A stretch of DNA of 64,000 nucleotides from Erwinia_E haradaeae_C. GTDB taxonomy: Bacteria; Pseudomonadota; Gammaproteobacteria; Enterobacterales; Enterobacteriaceae. Made by a program: the position numbers and the translations under genes. The DNA lies in contig NZ_LR217735.1 of the NCBI RefSeq assembly GCF_900698995.1, forward strand, positions 806,001 through 870,000. The letters run 5' to 3'. This document shows, piece after piece, positions 59,320 through 64,000 of the stretch (positions are counted from its first letter, which is position 1; the number at the start of each line of letters is the position of its first letter). The notes beneath the pieces were generated by a model. That model was not told the DNA's origin. It saw only the letters and a program-made list of their open reading frames with translations, and ran no database searches.

Positions 59320-60105
59320 ATGAATCCAATGCTCAACATTGCTATCCGGGCTGCTCGACAGGCCGGGAACATCATTACCAAATATTATGACACAGCAGAT
59401 GCTACTGAATTTAAACAAAAAGGCAATCATGACTTAACTAATTTTGTTGAAATGAAAGCGAAACGCAAAATAATTGATATTATATTCAAGTCCTATCCGA
59501 ACCACATTATTTTTACAGAAAATGATAGTCAAATATATCAAAAGAACGAACAAGTGCAATGGATAATCAATGTGCTAGATGACAATGTTAACTATATTAA
59601 AAAGCTGCCACATTTTAGCATTACTATTGCGACACGCGTTAAAGGACGCAGTGAAATTGCTGTAGTATATGATCCAATGCGTAATGAATTATTTTGCGCC
59701 TGGAGAGGTCACGGAACGCAATTAAATGGTTATAGATTAAGAGGAAGCTCTATTCGGTATTTAGATGAGGCTATTTTGTCTACTAATGCTATGTTTACAG
59801 AACATGAAAGTAATGTTTCTACCATTGATACTTTTCAGAAACTCCTCTATAGATGCGCTGATTTTCGTCGTAGTGGTTCAGTTGCTTTGGATTTAGCTTA
59901 TGTGGCTTCCGGTCGGCTTGATGGATATTATGCAATAAACCTAAAACCACATGATTTCACTGCCGGAGATTTATTAGTAAGAGAAGCTGGTGGACTAGTT
60001 ACTGATTTTAGCGGTGATAATAATTATTTTTTTTCTGGAAATATTATAGCAGGTAACGCACGTATTGTACAATCAATGCTAACTCAGATACGTACAAAAC
60101 AATGA
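59320..60105 (+). CDS. suhB: SuhB (inositol monophosphatase fold), catalytic site degraded
   Basis: In E. coli SuhB is a Nus factor that binds NusA and supports rRNA transcription and folding; it also has inositol-1-phosphatase activity. The 261-residue product (E. coli 267) starts MNPMLNIAIRAARQAGN at an ATG preceded by GGAG; upstream in-frame codons are rejected. The metal motif DPLDGTTN is here NVLDDNVN, so Asp84 is Asn, Gly88 is Asp and Thr89 is Asn. Glu67 is kept but the next Glu is Asn; Asp87 and Asp212 remain. The dimer region FRRSGSVALDLAYVASGR is intact. Phosphatase activity is probably lost. Confidence 0.93.
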   Translation: MNPMLNIAIRAARQAGNIITKYYDTADATEFKQKGNHDLTNFVEMKAKRKIIDIIFKSYPNHIIFTENDSQIYQKNEQVQWIINVLDDNVNYIKKLPHFSITIATRVKGRSEIAVVYDPMRNELFCAWRGHGTQLNGYRLRGSSIRYLDEAILSTNAMFTEHESNVSTIDTFQKLLYRCADFRRSGSVALDLAYVASGRLDGYYAINLKPHDFTAGDLLVREAGGLVTDFSGDNNYFFSGNIIAGNARIVQSMLTQIRTKQ

Positions 60106-60568
60106 AAAGTGATGATATAGATATATTTTATATATAATTTTTTACAAAAATATTTACACTGTTTGAAGTATTTATTTTATACAGTTTATGCAAAAAGAGA
60201 TAGAATCAATCACTTAAAGAAAAATAATAAACACTATAAACAGGTAAGAATCTTACTATGATACATCTGATAAGTAAGATACTAATATTCGAAAATATGT
60301 AAAAAATGAAAATCTATGTAAACTATTAAAATACCTAATTTTTATTATCAGTAATTACCTACTTAAGGTATATCTAATACTTCAATATATCCACTAAAAT
60401 TCTTTATTAATATAAAGTATTAGTTACTTTTTTGTATAAAGTATAAATAATAAATCAAAGCTTTCTGTATCACGGGGCTATAGTATATATATCAAATTAT
60501 TTAACTTATACAACTGATACAACTTATGCAACTTATGTAATGTCAATATATTCCCTATATCTCATATT
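60106..60568. other. gene-free gap between convergent suhB and queC
   Basis: About 460 bp, A/T-rich. The only organised feature is a short tandem repeat at 60503-60538. No clear terminators are visible. Confidence 0.4.
60503..60538. repeat. four-copy 9-bp tandem repeat
   Basis: Units AACTTATAC, AACTGATAC, AACTTATGC and AACTTATGT follow each other without gaps, about 30 bp beyond the queC stop. Units differ at one to three positions. Confidence 0.75.
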
Positions 60569-61300
60569 TTAAGCACTCGTATCAGTTCTTTTATCGGTTT
60601 CATATAAAATTTTCTTATTATATAAACTATTTTTTACAGCATCCTGATTACTTAAGTATTCTCTAAGGCCTTTATTGCGCAGGTTGCAGGCATTACATTG
60701 TCCGCAACCATCACTCTTAATCCCATTATAACATGTTATAGTCTCATTCATTACAAAATGCAATACACCTAATGTATCTGCCAATGCCCATATTTCAGAT
60801 TTCGTAAGCCACATTAATGGAGTTTTAAAAAATAATTTTCTTGACATACCTAATGATATCGCGGTATTTAAAGCTATGATGAATTCATTTCGGCAATCAG
60901 GGTACCCTGAATAATCTGTTTGACAGACTCCTGTAATCACTGTCTCTACCTTTAACTGATAAGCATATACTGAAGCTAATATTAAAAACATAATATTACG
61001 TCCGGGTACAAAAGTATCAGGTAAATCCGTATTTTGTTGTTTACTAAAATTAGAAACAAGCAAATGCTTTCTTGTTAAGCTACAAGAAATCAAATCATTT
61101 AGAATAGAAACATTAATAAATTTATGTGAACTTACCCCTAGCTTCGTAGCAATATCCTGTGCTACATCTAACTCATAACTATGACGCTGACCATAATCAA
61201 AAGTGATACAATGAACGAACTTATATTTTCGCATGGCTTGTATCAAACATATAGTAGAATCTTGACCGCCACTAAAAAGCACTACAGTAGTATTTTGCAT
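60569..61300 (-). CDS. queC: 7-cyano-7-deazaguanine synthase
   Basis: Makes preQ0, the precursor of queuosine in tRNA, from 7-carboxy-7-deazaguanine, ammonia and ATP. It is 243 residues (E. coli 231), with the PP-loop FSGGQDST at 9-16, FVPGRNIMFL, SGYPDCRNEF, and zinc cysteines at 190, 199, 202 and 205 (CYNG, CGQCNAC). ATG start. It has a slightly longer polar C terminus. It stands alone, with no other queuosine gene in the window. Confidence 0.95.
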   Translation of the reverse strand: MQNTTVVLFSGGQDSTICLIQAMRKYKFVHCITFDYGQRHSYELDVAQDIATKLGVSSHKFINVSILNDLISCSLTRKHLLVSNFSKQQNTDLPDTFVPGRNIMFLILASVYAYQLKVETVITGVCQTDYSGYPDCRNEFIIALNTAISLGMSRKLFFKTPLMWLTKSEIWALADTLGVLHFVMNETITCYNGIKSDGCGQCNACNLRNKGLREYLSNQDAVKNSLYNKKILYETDKRTDTSA

Positions 61301-62439
61301 TACTTTATCCTTAATGCATAATCTCTGGAATTAAACATAAAATACCTCCTGCTAGAAAATTATTAATAATCTTATACAAGAAATCCGCATAGTTTATAAA
61401 ACACTATAATGGTGATATTATTTTTGGTTCTATGCTGCTATTAGTAAAACTCATTAAGTAATCAACTTGAAAAATTTTATAATCATTTTTTTTGATATAA
61501 AAACTAATAAAAATAAAACATATCAATATATAATATACTAACACTTGACTTTTAAAAAGAATTGTTAATATTTATTGATAATTTATATACTTATTAATAT
61601 AAAATAAATAAATAAATAATCCTCGGTTTATCTATCCTAAAAACACAAGTAATCTGCCTGTTCCTTCAAGCGTATTATGCAATATTACTATTTGCTCAAT
61701 AAAATATAACTTTCAAATCAATATAAACTTTTAATAAAATACTAATTCTTTAGCCAAAACAGCTCTCTCTAACAATCTAATACATTTATAATTTCGTATT
61801 TATTTTTATAATTTAAAAGAGAATGCAGTAAATTTGCTACACTATAAAAATCATTGAAGTTCATGGTCTTGTATAAACATACAATTTTTTTTTACTTGAT
61901 CTATGCAGCAATAATATAAAAATACTTTAAAAATAATATCTATCTTATTAAAAAATTTTTAATATACTCAACCATTATCAGGATCATAAGAAAATTTTGT
62001 TTTTTAATGCTAGAAAAATTATCTGCATAAGCATATATTACTAAATACAATATCATTGTTATCATTATTTTGTGAAGATGTCACATGTTAGCAATGTTAC
62101 TTATAAAACAAAAAAATACTATGCAGTCTACTAAAACTTTTGAAGACTAAAATAAAAAGAATATTATTAATAATATTCTTTTTATTTTTAAATATTGAGA
62201 ACTATCATGATAGAAAAGATACATATCACATTTATTTATACTACAACCAAAGAGTTTAGAAAAAATCTATTCAGTAACATATTACAGGCAATACTGGCTA
62301 TGTTTAACTATGATCATACATAAATAGTACAAATATATTTATGCATATCATGCTAAAATATCCATTTATTATAAATATTAAATATCTGATCAAATAATAC
62401 ACTTTATTACTAATGACATAAAATCACTAGAGAATTATT
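61301..62439. other. 1.1-kb gene-free region upstream of degP
   Basis: Divergent from queC, so it carries promoters for both genes. Apart from the 40-nt palindrome at 62149-62188 nothing organised is visible. Confidence 0.45.
62149..62188. repeat. 40-nt perfect A/T-rich palindrome
   Basis: Arms of 20 nt meet with no loop: AAAATAAAAAGAATATTATT and its exact reverse complement. It lies about 250 bp before degP. With A-runs on one side and T-runs on the other it could act as a weak terminator on either strand, or extrude as a cruciform. Confidence 0.8.
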
Positions 62440-63888
62440 ATGATGAAAAAAAAGATTTTATTATTACATACATTAATTTTAGGTCTCAATTTAACTCTGC
62501 CAATTCTAGTGGAGGCTGATAATATTAAAAATATCTGTCATCCTGCCAATGCCGTGCCAGTAACAAGTCTAGCTCCCATGCTAGAGAAGGTTATGCCATC
62601 AGTTGTAAGCGTTAATGTTGAAGGTACAATGACACGCAAAACAGAATCTATGCAGCAATTTCAACCTTTCTTTGGTGGACCTTCATCGCCATTATGTCAA
62701 GAAGGATCTCCATTTCTTGGCTCCCCACTGTGCCAAGGAAGTAGTTCTAATGATAATTATAGCGTGGAAATTCCACAACAAAAATTTCGAGCTCTAGGTT
62801 CAGGAGTTATTATTGACTCCATAAAAGGCTACATCGTTACTAATAATCATGTACTAGAAAATGCCACAAAAATTCAAGTACAACTTAGTAATGGGGAAAA
62901 ATATGATGCTAAAGTAATTGGTAAAGATCCTCGTTCTGATATTGCTTTAATTCAGATCCTAGCAGCCAAAAATTTAACGGCAATCATAATGTCAGACTCT
63001 GATGGTTTACGCGTTGGGGATTACACCGTCGCCATTGGTAATCCATATGGTCTGGGTGAAACTGTAACTTCGGGGATTATTTCTGCTCTCGGTCGAAGTG
63101 GACTAAATGCTGCAAATTACGAAAATTTTATTCAAACTGACGCTGCAATTAACCGTGGAAATTCAGGCGGTGCACTTGTAAATCTAGATGGCGAATTAAT
63201 CGGAATTAATACTGCCATTCTAGCTCCAGACGGTGGTAATATTGGCATTGGATTTGCTATTCCATCAAATATGGTAAAGAATTTATGCAATCAAATGATT
63301 GCTTATGGACAAGTAAAAAGAGGAGAATTAGGTATTATTGGGACCGAGCTAAACTCGGAGCTAGCCAAAGCAATGAAAGTGAATATTCAGAGAGGTGCAT
63401 TTGTTAGTCAAGTCCTGCCTCAATCTTCTGCAGATAGAGCTGGCATTCATGCAGGGGATGTAATTATATTAATCAATAATAAAACAATCTCTAGCTTTGC
63501 GGCTCTACGTGCTAAAATTGGATCTCTCCCAGTAGGGACCGCTATAGAGCTTGGGTTAATACGTAACGGAAAACTAATAAAAATAAACCTAGCTTTAGAA
63601 GAGAGCAACACAGAAAGAGCTTCTTCTGGTAGTATTTATGATGGAATCGAAGGAGCAAATCTTAGAAATTATAACAAAAAAGATATCAAGGGAGTACAAA
63701 TTGAGACCCTAACACTAGGGTCAGCTGCGGCACGAATAGGATTAAAAAGGGATGATATCATTCTTGGAGTAAACCAACAGCCTATCAGCAACTTAACTGA
63801 ACTAAAAAAAATGCTTGATAGTAAACCTACAGTAGTTGCGCTAAGGATTAAACGTGGTGAGAGTTTAATTTATTTATTGATGCAATAA
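62440..63888 (+). CDS. degP: periplasmic serine endoprotease/chaperone DegP
   Basis: Periplasmic quality-control protease for unfolded envelope proteins. It is 482 residues (E. coli 474), with a signal peptide (about 1-26), a trypsin-like domain with triad His137 (NNHV), Asp167 (RSDIAL) and Ser242 (GNSGGA), and two PDZ domains (about 285-375 and 395-480). The LA loop with paired cysteines (Cys86 and Cys98, in SSPLCQEGSPFLGSPLCQG) marks it as DegP rather than DegQ. Two ATG codons are adjacent; I use the first. It may be under SigmaE in relatives; no such promoter is evident here. Confidence 0.95.
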   Translation: MMKKKILLLHTLILGLNLTLPILVEADNIKNICHPANAVPVTSLAPMLEKVMPSVVSVNVEGTMTRKTESMQQFQPFFGGPSSPLCQEGSPFLGSPLCQGSSSNDNYSVEIPQQKFRALGSGVIIDSIKGYIVTNNHVLENATKIQVQLSNGEKYDAKVIGKDPRSDIALIQILAAKNLTAIIMSDSDGLRVGDYTVAIGNPYGLGETVTSGIISALGRSGLNAANYENFIQTDAAINRGNSGGALVNLDGELIGINTAILAPDGGNIGIGFAIPSNMVKNLCNQMIAYGQVKRGELGIIGTELNSELAKAMKVNIQRGAFVSQVLPQSSADRAGIHAGDVIILINNKTISSFAALRAKIGSLPVGTAIELGLIRNGKLIKINLALEESNTERASSGSIYDGIEGANLRNYNKKDIKGVQIETLTLGSAAARIGLKRDDIILGVNQQPISNLTELKKMLDSKPTVVALRIKRGESLIYLLMQ

Positions 63889-63911
63889 ATATATAAAATA
63901 AAAATTTTTTT

Positions 63912-63977
63912 TCAAACTCCAATGAGAATTATTTTTACTAAAAGTAATTTGATGATTAACTCGACAGTTTTTTTCAT
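63912..63977 (-). CDS. possible 21-residue hydrophobic peptide ORF
   Basis: On the minus strand CGGAGA lies 9 nt before an ATG that opens MKKTVELIIKLLLVKIILIGV and stops. It could be a small membrane peptide or the broken start of a former gene, since MKKT looks like a signal-peptide beginning. The ORF is short enough to arise by chance; only the ribosome site supports it. Confidence 0.2.
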   Translation of the reverse strand: MKKTVELIIKLLLVKIILIGV

Positions 63978-64000
63978 GATTTTATTCTCCGAATAATTTT

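Overview
The window looks like part of the reduced chromosome of a gammaproteobacterial (Enterobacterales-derived) insect endosymbiont of the Baumannia/Blochmannia type. The proteins are close to their E. coli counterparts in sequence and length, and several blocks keep E. coli gene order. The DNA is very AT-rich, only about two thirds of it codes for protein (about 43 genes, roughly 43.5 kb of 64 kb), and the gene-free gaps reach 2.9 kb. I see no insertion sequences, prophage, CRISPR arrays, rRNA genes or recently acquired cargo. The host assignment is inference; no marker gene here names the species.

Layout. 0.7-19.8 kb (minus strand) is a translation and transcription block in E. coli order: pnp, rpsO, truB, rbfA, infB, nusA, initiator tRNA, tRNA-Leu(GAG), secG, glmM, folP, ftsH, rlmE, then greA and mnmE. 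The genes argG, rimP and yhbY, found in or beside this block in E. coli, are not visible. 21.6-22.9 kb holds glyA. 23.3-29.6 kb is the SUF iron-sulfur cluster pathway (sufABCDS, with sufE detached by about 690 bp). 30.4-33.6 kb is the lipoprotein export operon lolCDE. 35.5-38.1 kb holds cspC, preceded by a decayed yobF, and hemF. 39.0-40.3 kb is the serine/threonine importer sstT. 41.1-46.2 kb holds mdlA-mdlB and decR, with a divergent EamA-family transporter. 49.0-55.4 kb is cyoABCDE plus yajR. 56.0-63.9 kb holds mdh, ycaR-kdsB, a small zinc-finger protein, suhB, queC and degP.

How the genes fit together. They suggest an aerobic cell that respires through cytochrome bo3 (cyoABCD, with heme O from CyoE and heme supported by HemF). 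It builds Fe-S clusters through SUF, keeps an outer-membrane programme (LolCDE, KdsB for Kdo-LPS, DegP, SecG, GlmM), imports serine (SstT) and converts it to glycine and one-carbon units (GlyA, linked to folate through FolP). Ribosome and RNA functions dominate (PNPase, S15, IF2, RbfA, TruB, RlmE, MnmE, QueC, NusA, GreA, SuhB).

Most notable observations. SuhB has lost inositol-monophosphatase metal-site residues while the rest of the fold is intact, which fits retention only of its NusA-linked transcription role. A frameshifted yobF survives as the leader of a nearly unchanged cspC. FolP has unusual changes in its pterin/sulfonamide loops. There is a 40-nt perfect palindrome upstream of degP and a C-rich tract in otherwise AT-rich DNA downstream of pnp. 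I found no convincing new multi-gene system. Comparisons with E. coli proteins are from memory, not from a database search.
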